From positions 2,552,501-2,616,500 of the forward strand of contig JAQPZY010001628.1 of the NCBI GenBank assembly GCA_029931535.1: DNA of 64,000 nt. The letters run 5' to 3'. Shown one piece after another: positions 16,994 to 32,276 of the stretch. Position 1 is the stretch's first letter; the number at the start of each line of letters is the position of its first letter. The translations under genes were made by a program, and so were the position numbers. Origin of the DNA: Margaritifera margaritifera (lineage: Eukaryota; Mollusca; Bivalvia; Unionida; Margaritiferidae). Under the pieces are notes generated by a model, which was not told where the DNA came from, searched no databases, and was given only the letters and a program-made list of their open reading frames with translations.

Positions 16994-17940
16994 GTTACTT
17001 ACCCCATGTAAATTAGTGTCATCTATTTAATGCATACTGATACTTACCCCATGTAAATAAGTCTCATTTATTTAATGCATACTGACACTTACCCCATATA
17101 AATTAATCTCATCCATTTAATGCATACTGATACTTACCCCATGTAAATTAGTCTCATTTATTTAATGCATACTGACACTTACCCCATATAAATTAATCTC
17201 ATCTATTTAATGCATACTCATACTTACCCCATGTAAATTAGTCTCATCTATTTAATGCATACTCATACTTACCCCATGTAAATTAGTCTCATTTATTTAA
17301 TGCATACTGACACTTACCCCATATAAATTAATCTCATCTATTTAATGCATACTGACACTTACCCCATATAAATTAGTCTCATCTATTTAATGCATACTGA
17401 TACTTACCCCATATAAATTAGTTTCATTTATTTAATGCATACTGATACTTACCCCATATAAATTAGTCTCATCTGTTTAATGCATACTGATACTTACCCC
17501 ATGTAAATTAGTCTCATCTATTTAATGCATACTGATACTTACCCCATGTAAAATAGTCTCATTTATTTATTGCATACTGACACTTACCACATATAAATTA
17601 GTCTCATTTATTTAATGCATACTGACACTTACCACATATAAATTAGTCTCATTTATTTAATGCATACTGGCACTTACCCCATGTAAATTAGTATCATTTA
17701 TTTAATGCATACTGACACTTACCACATATAAATTAGTCTCATTTATTTAATGCATACTGACACTTACCCCATATAAATTAGTCTCATTTATTTAATGCAT
17801 ACTGACACTTACCCCATGTAAATTAGTCTCATTTATTTAATGCATACTGACACTTACCCCAATATAAATTACTCATTTATTTAATGCATACTGACACTTA
17901 CCCCATGTAACTTAGTGTCATTTTTTTAATGCATACTGAT
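16994..17940. repeat. 46-bp minisatellite, about 20 units
   Basis: The unit is 'TAATGCATACTGATACTTAC' plus 'CCCATGTAAATTAGTCTCATCTATTT' in two parts. Two main variants, CATGTAA and CATATAA, alternate irregularly. Confidence 0.95.
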
Positions 17941-18879
17941 AATATCACGAACAAATGGTTGAAAAATGTTGAAGTTATGACGATTTGAATATAAATATAA
18001 TATATAGTGGCAGTAGGATAGGTGATGGAAATTAGGCCTGAACGTGCGACAAGCTTTCAGTGCGCTTGTAAATCGCGTGCTGCCTCGCACTTTCGTCAGC
18101 GACAGTATTGGCTAGAGGCTCATAGGTATTGCCACGTGTTAGGGTTCGACTGATTTACGGCGATACCTTTAAATTATTGTACGACTGCGGCTTTCTCGTC
18201 TGTTGTTTCCCGTGTTCTAAATTCTGTAACTGGTATTCCACAGATGAGCGTCACTATGTTGAATATTGATTTATGGCCTCAGCGGTGCTGGGCGGACCGT
18301 GTAGTAGAGTGCTCCTTAACGCAAAGGGAAAAAAAGCCACTAAGATTGCGGTGTGTGTGTGTGTGTGTGTGCCTGAGAGAGGGAGAGCATAATTAATTAA
18401 TAGAACAAATCAATATTTTGTTTACCAAACTTTTTTTTCATAGAAACCACTAAAGTTAAAAATCAAATCACATAAGATCATTCAGATTAGAGAAAGTGAA
18501 TCCAATCGAGTAAAATAGAACAAACAAATTTTGTTAATATCACTCCTAAGAACACAATCCTGAAATTACGCTTTAACATTCTACAACACTAGTCCATTTT
18601 AACGTTAAATTCGCAATATATCCTTTTGTCTAGTAGATTTATAATGTATTGTTCAACTTTCAAATTGTCAAGGTAGATTTCCTTTAGTGGCGCAGATTTA
18701 TCCAGCTGTTTGGGTTTCTCTTTGGCTTTAAAGTGAGTTAAGATTTTCTTTTGTTCTGGGTGCATTGAGAATACTGCAAACATCCAGCAGCATTTTATCT
18801 GATGGTTTCATGTATTTCCGATAGCTATGCTCAAAGTATGTTGAAAAATGCATTTTCAGTGAGAAATCTGTTCTTTATT
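17941..18879. other. No gene seen
   Basis: A CpG-richer patch near 18,045-18,180 and a (GT)n run near 18,350 are the only notable features. A 64-codon minus frame at 18,589-18,783 matches nothing I know. Confidence 0.4.
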
Positions 18880-21800
18880 GGATTAATTGGGGTCTCATTA
18901 TTACATATTTATATTTGTTTTTGGATTAATTGGGGTCTCATTATTACATATTTATATTTGTTTTTGGATTAATTGGGGTCTCATTATTACATATTTATAT
19001 TTGTTTTTGGATTAATTGGGGTCTCATTATTACATATTTATATTTGTTTTTTGGATTAATTGGGGTTTCATTATTACATATTTATATTTGTTTTTGGATT
19101 AATTGGGGTCTCATTATTACATATTTATATTTGTTTTTTGGATTAATTGGGGTCTCATTATTACATATTTATATTTGTTTTTTGGATTAATTGGGGTCTC
19201 ATTATTACATATTTATATTTGTTTTTGGATTAATTGGGGTCTCATTATTACATATTTATATTTGTTTTTGGATTAATTGGGTTCTCATTATTACATATTT
19301 ATATTTGTTTTTGGATTAATTGGGGTCTCATTATTACATTTTTGTGTTTTGGGGTTAATTGGGGACTCATTATTACATATTTATATTTGTTTTTGGATTA
19401 ATTGGGGTCTCATTATTACATATTTATATTTGTTTTTGGATTAATTGGGGTATCGTTATTACATATTTATATTTGTTTTTTGGATTAATTGGGGTCTCAT
19501 TATTACATATTTATATTTGTTTTTTGGATTAATTGGGGTCTCATTATTACATATTTATATTTGTTTTTGGATTAATTGGGGTCTCATTATTACATATTTA
19601 TATTTGTTTTTTGGATTAATTGGGGTCTCATTATTACATATTTATATTTGTTTTTGGATTAATTGGGGTCTCATTATTTCATATTTATATTTGTTTTTTT
19701 GGATTAATTGGGGTCTCATTATTTCATATTTATATTTGTTTTTGGATTAATTGGGGTATCATTATTACATATTTATTTTTGTTTTTGGATTAATTGGGGA
19801 CTCATTATTACATATTTATGTTTTTGGATTAACTGGGGTCTCATTATTACATATTTATATTTGTTTTTGGATTAATTGGGGTCTCATTATTACATATTTG
19901 TATTTGTTTTTGGATTAATTGGGGTCTCATTATTACATATTTATATTTGTTTTTGGATTAAATGGGGACTCATTATTACATATTTATATTTGTTTTTGGA
20001 TTAATTGGGGACTCATTATTACATATTTATATTTGTTTTTGGATTAATTGGGGACTCATTATTACATATTTATATTTGTTTTTGGATTAATTGGGGGCTC
20101 AATATTACATATTTATATTTGTTTTGGGATTAATTGGGTTCTCATAATTACATATTTATATTTGTTTATGGATTAATTGGGGTCTCATTATTTCATATTT
20201 ATATTTGTTTTTGGATTAATTGGGGTCTCATTATTACATATTTATATTTGTTTTTGAATTAATTGGTGACTCATTATTACATATTTATGTTTTTGGATTA
20301 ATTGGGGTCTCATTATTACATATTTATATTTGTTTTTGGATTAATTGGGGACTCATTATTACATATTTATATTTGTTTTTGGATTAATTGGGGTCTCATT
20401 ATTACATATTTATATTTGTTTTTGGATTAATTGGGGACTCATTATCACATATTTATATTTGTTTTTGGATTAATTGGGGACTCATTATTACATATTTATA
20501 TTTGTTTTTGGATTAATTGGGGTCTCATTATTTCATATTTATATTTGTTTTTGGATTAATTGGGGTCTCATTATTACATATTTATATTTGTTTTTGGATT
20601 AATTGGGGTCTCATTATTACATATTTATATTTGTTTTTTTGGATTAATTGGGGTCTCATTATTACATATTTATATTTGTTGTTTTTTGGATTAATTGGGG
20701 TCTCATTATTACATATTTATATTTGTTTTTGGATTAATTGGGGTCTCATTATTACATATTTATATTTGTTTTTGGATTAATTGGGGTCTCATTATTACAT
20801 ATTTATATTTGTTTTTGGATTAATTGGGGTCTCATTATTTCATATTTATATTTGTTTTTTTGGATTAATTGGGGTCTCATTATTTCATATTTATATTTGT
20901 TTTTGGATTAATTGGGGTCTCATTATTACATATTTATATTTGTTTTTGGATTAATTGGGGACTCATTATTACATATTTATGTTTTTGGATTAACTGGGGT
21001 CTCATTATTACATATTTATATTTGTTTTTGGATTAATTGGGGACTCATTATTACATATTTATATTTGTTTTTGGATTAATTGGGGACTCATTATTACATA
21101 TTTATATTTGTTTTTGGATTAATTGGGGACTCATTATTACATATTTATATTTGTTTTTGGATTAATTGGGGTCTCATTATTACATATTTATATTTGTTTT
21201 GGGATTAATTGGGGACTCATTATTATATATTTATATTTGTTTTTGGATTAATTGGGGTCTCATTATTACATATTTATATTTGTTTTTTTTGGATTAATTG
21301 GGGTCTCATTATTACATATTTATATTTGTTTTTGGATTAATTGGGGACTCATTATTACATATTTATATTTGTTTTTGGATTAATTGGGGTCTCATTATTA
21401 CATATTTATATTTGTTTTTGGATTAATTGGGGACTCATTATCACATATTTATATTTGTTTTTGGATTAATTGGGGACTCATTATTACATATTTATATTTG
21501 TTTTTGGATTAATTGGGGTCTCATTATTTCATATTTATATTTGTTTTTGGATTAATTGGGGTCTCATTATTACATATTTATATTTGTTTTTGGATTAATT
21601 GGGGTCTCATTATTACATATTTATATTTGTTTTTTTGGATTAATTGGGGTCTCATTATTACATATTTATATTTGTTGTTTTTTGGATTAATTGGGGTCTC
21701 ATTATTACATATTTATATTTGTTTTTGGATTAATTGGGGTCTCATTATTACATATTTATATTTGTTTTTGGATTAATTGGGGTCTCATTATTACATATTT

Positions 21801-24800
21801 ATATTTGTTTTTGGATTAATTGGGGTCTCATTATTTCATATTTATATTTGTTTTTTTGGATTAATTGGGGTCTCATTATTTCATATTTATATTTGTTTTT
21901 GGATTAATTGGGGTCTCATTATTACATATTTATATTTGTTTTTGGATTAATTGGGGACTCATTATTACATATTTATGTTTTTGGATTAACTGGGGTCTCA
22001 TTATTACATATTTATATTTGTTTTTGGATTAATTGGGGACTCATTATTACATATTTATATTTGTTTTTGGATTAATTGGGGACTCATTATTACATATTTA
22101 TATTTGTTTTTGGATTAATTGGGGACTCATTATTACATATTTATATTTGTTTTTGGATTAATTGGGGTCTCATTATTACATATTTATATTTGTTTTGGGA
22201 TTAATTGGGGACTCATTATTATATATTTATATTTGTTTTTGGATTAATTGGGGTCTCATTATTACATATTTATATTTGTTTTTTTTGGATTAATTGGGGT
22301 CTCATTATTACATATTTATATTTGTTTTTGGATTAATTGGGGTCTCATTATTACATATTTATATTTGTTTTTGGATTAATTGGGGTCTCATTATTTCATA
22401 TTTATATTCGTTTTTGGATTAATTGGGGTCTCATTATTACATATTTATATTTGTTTTTGGATTAATTGGGGTCTCATTATTACATATTTATATTTGTTTT
22501 TGGATTAAATGGGGACTCATTATTACATATTTATATTTGTTTTTGGATTAATTGGGGACTCATTATTACATATTTATATTTGTTTTTGGATTAATTGGGG
22601 ACTCATTATTACATATTTATATTTGTTTTTGGATTAATTGGGGGCTCAATATTACATATTTATATTTGTTTTTGGATTAATTGGGGTCTCATTATTACAT
22701 ATTTATATTTGTTTATGGATTAATTGGGGTCTCATTATTTCATATTTATATTTGTTTTTGGATTAATTGGGGTCTCATTATTACATATTTATATTTGTTT
22801 TTGGATTAATTGGGGACTCATTATTACATATTTATGTTTTTGGATTAATTGGGGTCTCATTATTACATATTTATATTTGTTTTTGGATTAATTGGGGACT
22901 CATTATTACATATTTATATTTGTTTTTGGATTAATTGGGGTCTCATTATTACATATTTATATTTGTTTTTGGATTAATTGGGGTCTCATTATTACATATT
23001 TATATTTGTTTTTGGATTAATTGGGGTCTCATTATTACATATTTATATTTGTTTTTGGATTAATTGGGGACTCATTATTACATATTTATGTTTTTGGATT
23101 AATTGGGGTCTCATTATCACATATTTATATTTGTTTTTGGATTAATTGGGGTCTCATTATTACATATTTATATTTGTTTTTGGATTAAATGGGGACTCAT
23201 TATTACATATTTATATTTGTTTTTGGATTAATTGGGGACTCATTATTACATATTTATATTTGTTTTTGGATTAATTGGGGACTCATTATTACATATTTAT
23301 ATTTGTTTTTGGATTAATTGGGGGCTCAATATTACATATTTATATTTGTTTTTGGATTAATTGGGGTCTCATTATTACATATTTATATTTGTTTATGGAT
23401 TAATTGGGGTCTCATTATTTCATATTTATATTTGTTTTTGGATTAATTGGGGTCTCATTATTACATATTTATATTTGTTTTTGGATTAATTGGGGACTCA
23501 TTATTACATATTTATGTTTTTGGATTAATTGGGGTCTCATTATTACATATTTATATTTGTTTTTGGATTAATTGGGGACTCATTATTACATATTTATATT
23601 TGTTTTTGGATTAATTGGGGTCTCATTATTACATATTTATATTTGTTTATGGATTAATTGGGGTCTCATTATTTCATATTTATATTTGTTTTTGGATTAA
23701 TTGGGGTCTCATTATTACATATTTATATTTGTTTTTGGATTAATTGGGGACTCATTATTACATATTTAGATTTGTTTTTGGATTAATTGGGGTCTCATTA
23801 TTACATATTTATATTTGTTTTTGGATTAATTGGGGACTCATTATTACATATTTATATTTGTTTTTGGATTAATTGGGGACTCATTATTACATATTTATAT
23901 TTGTTTTTGGATTAATTGGGGTCTCATTATTTCATATTTATATTTGTTTTTGGATTAATTGGGGTCTCATTATTACATATTTATATTTGTTTTTGGATTA
24001 ATTGGGGTCTCATTATTACATATTTATATTTGTTTTTTTGGATTAATTGGGGTCTCATTATTACATATTTATATTTGTTGTTTTTTGGATTAATTGGGGT
24101 CTTATTATTACATATTTATATTTGTTTATGGATTAATTGGGGTCTCATTATTACATATTTATATTTGTTTTTGGATTAATTGGGGTCTCATTATTACATA
24201 TTTATATTTGTTTTTGGATTAATTGGGGTCTCATTATTTCATATTTATATTTGTTTTTTGGATTAATTGGGGTCTCATTATTTCATATTTATATTTGTTT
24301 TTGGATTAATTGGGGTCTCGTTATTACATATTTATATTTGTTTTTGGATTAATTGGGGACGCATTATTACATATTTATGTTTTTGGATTAACTGGGGTCT
24401 CATTATTACATATTTATATTTGTTTTTGGATTAATTGGGGACTCATTATTACATATTTATATTTGTTTTTGGATTAATTGGGGACTCATTATTACATATT
24501 TATATTTGTTTTTGGATTAATTGGGGTCTCATTATTACATATTTATATTTGTTTTTGGATTAATTGGGGTCTCATTATTACATATTTATATTTGTTTTGG
24601 GATTAATTGGGGACTCATTATTACATATTTATATTTGTTTTTGGATTAATTGGGGTCTCATTATTACATATTTATATTTGTTTTTTTTGGATTAATTGGG
24701 GTCTCATTATTACATATTTATATTTGTTTTTGGATTAATTGGGGTCTCATTATTACATATTTATATTTGTTTTTGGATTAATTGGGGTCTCATTATTTCA

Positions 24801-27800
24801 TATTTATATTCGTTTTTGGATTAATTGGGGTCTCATTATTACATATTTATATTTGTTTTTGGATTAATTGGGGTCTCATTATTACATATTTATATTCGTT
24901 TTTGGATTAAATGGGGACTCATTATTACATATTTATATTTGTTTTTGGATTAATTGGGGACTCATTATTACATATTTATATTTGTTTTTGGATTAATTGG
25001 GGACTCATTATTACATATTTATATTTGTTTTTGGATTAATTGGGGGCTCAATATTACATATTTATATTTGTTTTTGGATTAATTGGGGTCTCATTATTAC
25101 ATATTTATATTTGTTTATGGATTAATTGGGGTCTCATTATTTCATATTTATATTTGTTTTTGGATTAATTGGGGTCTCATTATTACATATTTATATTTGT
25201 TTTTGGATTATTTGGGGACTCATTATTACATATTTATGTTTTTGGATTAATTGGGGTCTCATTATTACATATTTATATTTGTTTTTGGATTAATTGGGGA
25301 CTCATTATTACATATTTATATTTGTTTTTGGATTAATTGGGGTCTCATTATTACATATTTATATTTGTTTTTGGATTAATTGGGGACTCATTATTACATA
25401 TTTATATTTGTTTTTGGATTAATTGGGGGCTCAATATTACATATTTATATTTGTTTTTGGATTAATTGGGGTCTCATTATTTCATATTTATATTTGTTTT
25501 TGGATTAATTGGGGTCTCATTATTACATATTTATATTTGTTTTTGGATTAATTGGGGTCTCATTATTTCATATTTATATTTGTTTTTGGATTAATTGGGG
25601 TCTCATTATTACATATTTATATTTGTTTTTGGATTAATTGGGGTCTCATTATTACATATTTATATTTGTTTTTTTGGATTAATTGGGGTCTCATTATTAC
25701 ATATTTATATTTGTTGTTTTTTGGATTAATTGGGGTCTCATTATTACATATTTATATTTGTTTATGGATTAATTGGGGTGTCATTATTACATATTTATAT
25801 TTGTTTTTGGATTAATTGGGGTCTCATTATTACATATTTATATTTGTTTTTGGATTAATTGGGGTCTCATTATTTCATATTTATATTTGTTTTTTTGGAT
25901 TAATTGGGGTCTCATTATTTCATATTTATATTTGTTTTTGGATTAATTGGGGTCTCATTATTACATATTTATATTTGTTTTTGGATTAATTGGGGACTCA
26001 TTATTACATATTTATGTTTTTGGATTAACTGGGGTCTCATTATTACATATTTATATTTGTTTTTGGATTAATTGGGGACTCATTATTACATATTTATATT
26101 TGTTTTTGGATTAATTGGGGTCTCATTATTACTATTTATATTTGTTTTTGGATTAATTGGGGTCTCATTATTACATATTTATATTTGTTTTTGGATTAAT
26201 TGGGGTCTCATTATTACATATTTATATTTGTTTTTGGATTAATTGGGGTCTCATTATTTCATATTTATATTTGTTTTTGGATTAATTGGGGTCTCATTAT
26301 TACATATTTGTATTTGTTTTTGGATTAATTGGGGTCTCATTATTACATATTTATATTTGTTTTTGGATTAAATGGGGACTCATTATTACATATTTATATT
26401 TGTTTTTGGATTATTTGGGGACTCATTATTACATATTTATATTTGTTTTTGGATTAATTGGGGACTCATTATTACATATTTATATTTGTTTTTGGATTAA
26501 TTGGGGGCTCAATATTACATATTTATATTTGTTTTTTGATTAATTTTGTTCTCATTATTACATATTTATATTTGTTTATGGATTAATTGGGGTCTCATTA
26601 TTTCATATTTATATTTGTTTTTGGATTAATTGGGGTCTCATTATTACATATTTATATTTGTTTTTGAATTAATTGGTGACTCATTATTACATATTTATGT
26701 TTTTGGATTAATTGGGGTCTCATTATTACATATTTATATTTGTTTTTGGATTAATTGGGGACTCATTATTACATATTTATATTTGTTTTTGGATTAATTG
26801 GGGTCTCATTATTACATATTTATATTTGTTTTTGGATTAATTGGGGACTCATTATTACATATTTATATTTGTTTTTGGATTAATTGGGGACTCATTATTA
26901 CATATTTATATTTGTTTTTGGATTAATTGGGGTCTCATTATTTCATATTTATATTTGTTTTTGGATTAATTGGGGTCTCATTATTACATATTTATATTTG
27001 TTTTTGGATTAATTGGGGTCTCATTATTACATATTTATATTTGTTTTTTTGGATTAATTGGGGTCTCATTATTACATATTTATATTTGTTGTTTTTTGGA
27101 TTAATTGGGGTCTCATTATTACATATTTATATTTGTTTATGGATTAATTGGGGTATCATTATTACATATTTATATTTGTTTTTGGATTAATTGGGGTCTC
27201 ATTATTACATATTTATATTTGTTTTTGGATTAATTGGGGTCTCATTATTTCATATTTATATTTGTTTTTTTGGATTAATTGGGGTCTCATTATTTCATAT
27301 TTATATTTGTTTTTGGATTAATTGGGGTCTCATTATTACATATTTATATTTGTTTTTGGATTAATTGGGGACTCATTATTACATATTTATGTTTTTGGAT
27401 TAACTGGGGTCTCATTATTACATATTTATATTTGTTTTTGGATTAATTGGGGACTCATTATTACATATTTATATTTGTTTTTGGATTAATTGGGGACTCA
27501 TTATTACATATTTATATTTGTTTTTGGATTAATTGGGGACTCATTATTACATATTTATATTTGTTTTTGGATTAATTGGGGTCTCATTATTACATATTTA
27601 TATTTGTTTTTGGATTAATTGGGGACTCATTATTACATATTTATATTTGTTTTTGGATTAATTGGGGTCTCATTATTACATATTTATATTTGTTTTTTTT
27701 GGATTAATTGGGGTCTCATTATTACATATTTATATTTGTTTTTGGATTAATTGGGGTCTCATTATTACATATTTATATTTGTTTTTGGATTAATTGGGGT

Positions 27801-29114
27801 CTCATTATTTCATATTTATATTCGTTTTTGGATTAATTGGGGTCTCATTATTACATATTTATATTTGTTTTTGGATTAATTGGGGTCTCATTATTACATA
27901 TTTATATTTGTTTTTGGATTAAATGGGGACTCATTATTACATATTTATATTTGTTTTTGGATTAATTGGGGACTCATTATTACATATTTATATTTGTTTT
28001 TGGATTAATTGGGGACTCATTATTACATATTTATATTTGTTTTTGGATTAATTGGGGGCTCAATATTACATATTTATATTTGTTTTTGGATTAATTGGGG
28101 TCTCATTATTACATATTTATATTTGTTTATGGATTAATTGGGGTCTCATTATTTCATATTTATATTTGTTTTTGGATTAATTGGGGTCTCATTATTACAT
28201 ATTTATATTTGTTTTTGGATTAATTGGGGACTCATTATTACATATTTATGTTTTTGGATTAATTGGGGTCTCATTATTACATATTTATATTTGTTTTTGG
28301 ATTAATTGGGGACTCATTATTACATATTTATATTTGTTTTTGGATTAATTGGGGTCTCATTATTACATATTTATATTTGTTTTGGGATTAATTGGGGACT
28401 CATTATTACATATTTATATTTGTTTTTGGATTAATTGGGGGCTCAATATTACATATTTATATTTGTTTTTGGATTAATTGGGGTCTCATTATTACATATT
28501 TATATTTGTTTTTGGATTAATTGGGGTCTCATTATTACATATTTATATTTGTTTTTTTGGATTAATTGGGATCTCATTATTACATATTTATATTTGTTTT
28601 TGGATTAATTGGAGTCTCATTATTACATATTTATATTTGTTTATGGATGAATTGGGGTCTCATTATTACATATTTATATTTGTTTTTGGATTAATTGGGG
28701 TCTCATTATTACATATTTATATTTGTTTTTGGATTAATTGGGGTCTCATTATTACATATTTATATTTGTTTTTGGATTAATTGGGGTCTCATTATTACAT
28801 ATTTATATTTGTTTTTGGATTAATTGGGGACTCATTATTACATATTTATATTTGTTTTTGGATTAATTGGGGTCTCATTATTACATATTTATATTTGTTT
28901 TTGGATTAATTGGGGACTCATTATTACATATTTATATTTGTTTTTGGATTAATTGGGGACTCATTATTACATATTTATATTTGTTTTTGGATTAATTGGG
29001 GACTCATTATTACATATTTATATTTGTTTTGGGATTAATTGGGGACTCATTATTACATATTTATATTTGTTTTGGGATTAATTGGGGACTCATTATTACA
29101 TATTTATATTTGTT
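18880..29114. repeat. Large satellite array, 43-bp unit, about 238 units
   Basis: The unit is 'GGATTAATTGGGGTCTCATT' followed by 'ATTACATATTTATATTTG' and a T run. It covers 10.2 kb without interruption. Unit variants include GACTC for GTCTC, TTTCAT for TTACAT, a short form with 'TATGTTTTTGG', and long T runs. Blocks of variants recur: identical variant orders at 20,441 and 21,437 are 996 bp apart, so a higher-order unit has been duplicated. All short frames inside are repeat artefacts: three units make 43 codons. Confidence 0.97.
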
Positions 29115-30498
29115 CCCCCATAACCCCTAAGATATTACGCCAGGAGCCGACCAAAAGTCCATATCTAAAAATAGCACGGATTCCAAATTTCCGAAATTTG
29201 GTTATCAGCGGTTTTCTCATAAGCAAAGGGGAATTTTCAGACATTTTTTAAATAATATCTTAAACTAAATAAATGCTGTGATATCTATACTTCTGTACAG
29301 GTGAATATAAACGGGACTGAAACATTTATCTCCGTTGTTTTCCAATGTACGGTAATTTGGGGTAAATCGCCCCCGGTTGTACATTAGAATTCACATAGCT
29401 TTGATTTACTCCAAAATAAAAGCATAATCGAGCCGAATCAAAGAATCTAGATGAGTGTTACTATTCATTTGTATAATTTCACGCGTCCTTATACCTGCAA
29501 AAATAATAATAAATTAAAAGTCGAGAAAATACTTCACAACACATCCCCAAGATGGCGAAGGGGTAAATCCGTTTACAAAATCCTATAGGTTGGCGCTAGC
29601 AATCGTCAAAGGAACAGCCCAGAAGTTTATAACTCTTAAGTTGGCTATCAGTTATGTTAAAATCATGGTGATTGGAAAGTTAAGAAATAGTTATATTGTC
29701 TGCTTATCGTGGTCCAAAAGTTGACATACTTTTGCAGTGTAACATATTTTCCAGCCTGTACAAATGACATCACTAGCTACTTCCGCAATGTTTTGCAATG
29801 CATCTTCCGGTTTGGATGACAAGCCTGACCCACTTAATTCAAAACTCATTTTCAGGAGCATCAGCAAAAATTTTAAAAATTGTCTTAAAAAAGATTTAAA
29901 ATGTTGCTTTTTCTAAAAATGTATGTGTTGAGTGCGTAATTTGCAGATTAAGATGATCAATTGCAATTTCGACATGAACTTTCCGTTATTCACCTCAAAA
30001 CGCGCGCTAAAATTAGAATAATCGCCCTCGGTTTTCTCTACCAATACCCTTTTCTTCGCCCCACCCAATAATATCTCTGGTATCGACCCGCGCATATACT
30101 CTAACTAATACTTAGCCCCTAGCTACAGCTGCTAGCCAGATAGAACTGATATGTAATTATTCGGATATCAAGCCTGGCCTCTGGATGACTGTAACAGGCG
30201 CTGTCTTAAACCAAACAATCAATTAGTCCATGTAAGACGCTTAGTGATGTTTTCCCCTCCCCCTTTATATAGTGGGGTATCGACCTTTAAAATGTCGAAA
30301 ACGTCAAAGTGATCTATGTAAGTTTAAGTGATGTAATTTTAACAAGGAACGATAAAAAGAACACGATTTGTTAGTGAACGTGAAGCACTCAATTAGGAAT
30401 AGAAACTAATTTATACAGTGAACATATTCGTGGTGGCGTGTGGGTGGGGTAACAGTAACTTACCTGAAAAGAGAAAATAGTACACTTATATAAAGATG
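29115..30498. other. No gene seen
   Basis: The satellite stops abruptly at 'TTTGTT|CCCCCATAACC'. The rest is unique-looking sequence with no supportable exon. Confidence 0.4.
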
Positions 30499-30719
30499 TA
30501 CCGTATGTACTCGGGTATGAACCAGATCCAAATGCAAACTACATAGACCCTGATCTCCCGTCGCATAATGCGCCGGCAGATCAGGGTCTATGTTGTTCGT
30601 TCTACTGATTAGTTCTTACAAACTGCATAGACCCAGATCTGCCGGCGCATTATGGGACGGCAGATCTGGGTCAATGCAGTTTGCATTTGCTATTTGATTA
30701 TACTCGAGTACATACGGTA
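30499..30719. mobile_element. Nested foldback MITE, copy B (best preserved)
   Basis: The terminal repeat 'TACCGTATGTACTCGGGTAT' at the left is mirrored by 'TACTCGAGTACATACGGTA' at the right. Hairpin 1 (about 30,541-30,593) and hairpin 2 (about 30,619-30,682) have arms of 16 to 28 bases, each near-perfect. It encodes nothing. Confidence 0.8.
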
Positions 30720-31122
30720 GGTATCTCTTTCAATGGTTGTTGTATCAGTGTGTCTGAGAAACTGAGCTAAATAAAGACATTAATTTTGAATATCGAGGAT
30801 GAAGACTGCTGCAGTGAACCTTTGTTAGTGAAGAAGTATACATAGATGGTGTATTCCAAGCTGTGTTGGAATCCACCAACAAAAACGTTGATTTTGCGGA
30901 AATTACGTTTATGCGTTAAATCTTATGGCCTTATATTAGTCATAAACTATCAAGAATTATCATAAGCAAAGTCACAAGTCATGGAGATTCCATGTATTTT
31001 ATTTAATTGTGCTGGAATACAATTTTAATATGTGGAGACCACAGATAAGTAAAATATTTTGCTGACAAGAAAAAAGTCTTGACCTAAAGATCTTTATATT
31101 TATAGTGTCAATAATCCAATCT
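30720..31122. other. No gene seen
   Basis: Unique-looking AT-rich sequence between the MITE copy and a 24-bp minisatellite. Confidence 0.4.
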
Positions 31123-31266
31123 AGCAAAGGTAACCTTATACATGGTAGCAAAGGTAACCTTATACCTGGTAGCAAAGGTAACCTTATACATGGTAGCAAA
31201 GGTAACCTTATACCTGGTAGCAAAGGTAACCTTATACCTGGTAGCAAAGGTAACCTTATACCTGGT
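31123..31266. repeat. 24-bp minisatellite, 6 units
   Basis: The unit is 'AGCAAAGGTAACCTTATACC' plus 'TGGT'. It is eight codons long, hence the open frames on the minus strand, which are artefacts. Confidence 0.95.
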
Positions 31267-31599
31267 TAAAATAACATGACAATTAGTTAAAATACGGGCA
31301 TTAAATATACTGAGATGTATATATCTAAAATGCAGCAACTCCTAAAACTGTCAAACTCAAGAGCTATCCAAAACGAAATGTCTCAGAACACGTTTCTATA
31401 GGCTGTTATCGTAGTGAGGAAACTAGCTCAAATGCATTTTGGAGTCAAATTTAAAAAGTTATGATATTTTCCTTTGTAATCAGTACTATTCCTTTTTTTC
31501 GGTGTCTGTTACAGTTACGCATACAGTGTGGCGGTCTAAAACGGTCAGCTGTAGGAATCGGCAAAATCATAATTATTCCATTTAAGACAAAAACATTCC

Positions 31600-31848
31600 A
31601 AAGTATAATGTAATTAACGTGCACATTCATCGCCATAATAATACATAACAATAGCTGTACAAAGTATAATGTAATTAACGTGCACATTCATCGCCATAAT
31701 AATACATAACAATAGCTGTACAAAGTATAATGTAATTAACGTGCACATTCATCGCCATAATAATACATAACAATAGCTGTACAAAGTATAATGTAATTAA
31801 CGTGCACATTCATCGCCATAATAATACATAACAATAGCTGTACAAAGT
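31600..31848. repeat. 61-bp minisatellite, 4 units
   Basis: The unit begins 'ACAAAGTATAATGTAATTAA' and includes 'CGTGCACATTCATCGCC'. Copies are nearly identical, so the array is young. Confidence 0.95.
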
Positions 31849-32063
31849 ACTAGACAATTTGCTTTGAGACGCAGATTTGTCTTGATTTCGGAGTCTACTT
31901 ATTTTCTTTGTTGAAAGAAAGGAATGTCCAAACCTACATTAATGAAACTGTAGCAATTTATGTTAAATATACATTAAAATTCCTTCTTTTGTGAACGGTT
32001 GTCATAGCAACTTATCGGTTACATATGTAAAATCAACAATTACCTTTAAAAAAGAATGATGAT

Positions 32064-32112
32064 ATACTACTACTACTACTACTACTACTAATAATAATAA
32101 TAATAATAATAA

Positions 32113-32170
<58 letters not shown>
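32064..32170. repeat. (ACT)n-(AAT)n-(ATT)n microsatellite
   Basis: Three adjoining trinucleotide runs; AAT followed by ATT forms a perfect fold-back. Confidence 0.95.
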
Positions 32171-32276
32171 ATTTGTTTAGGTAGGATCGGCAAATAACAA
32201 GCAGTAATACATTATTACATATAACAATTATATAACATTGACAGTACATTATACAAGCATTATAAACAGTTGTAAT

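Noticed and set aside
18930..28780. Many short + strand frames of the type MGSHYYIFIFVFGLIG
   Set aside because: They are three-unit translations of the 43-bp satellite, repeated in all phases, without codon signals.
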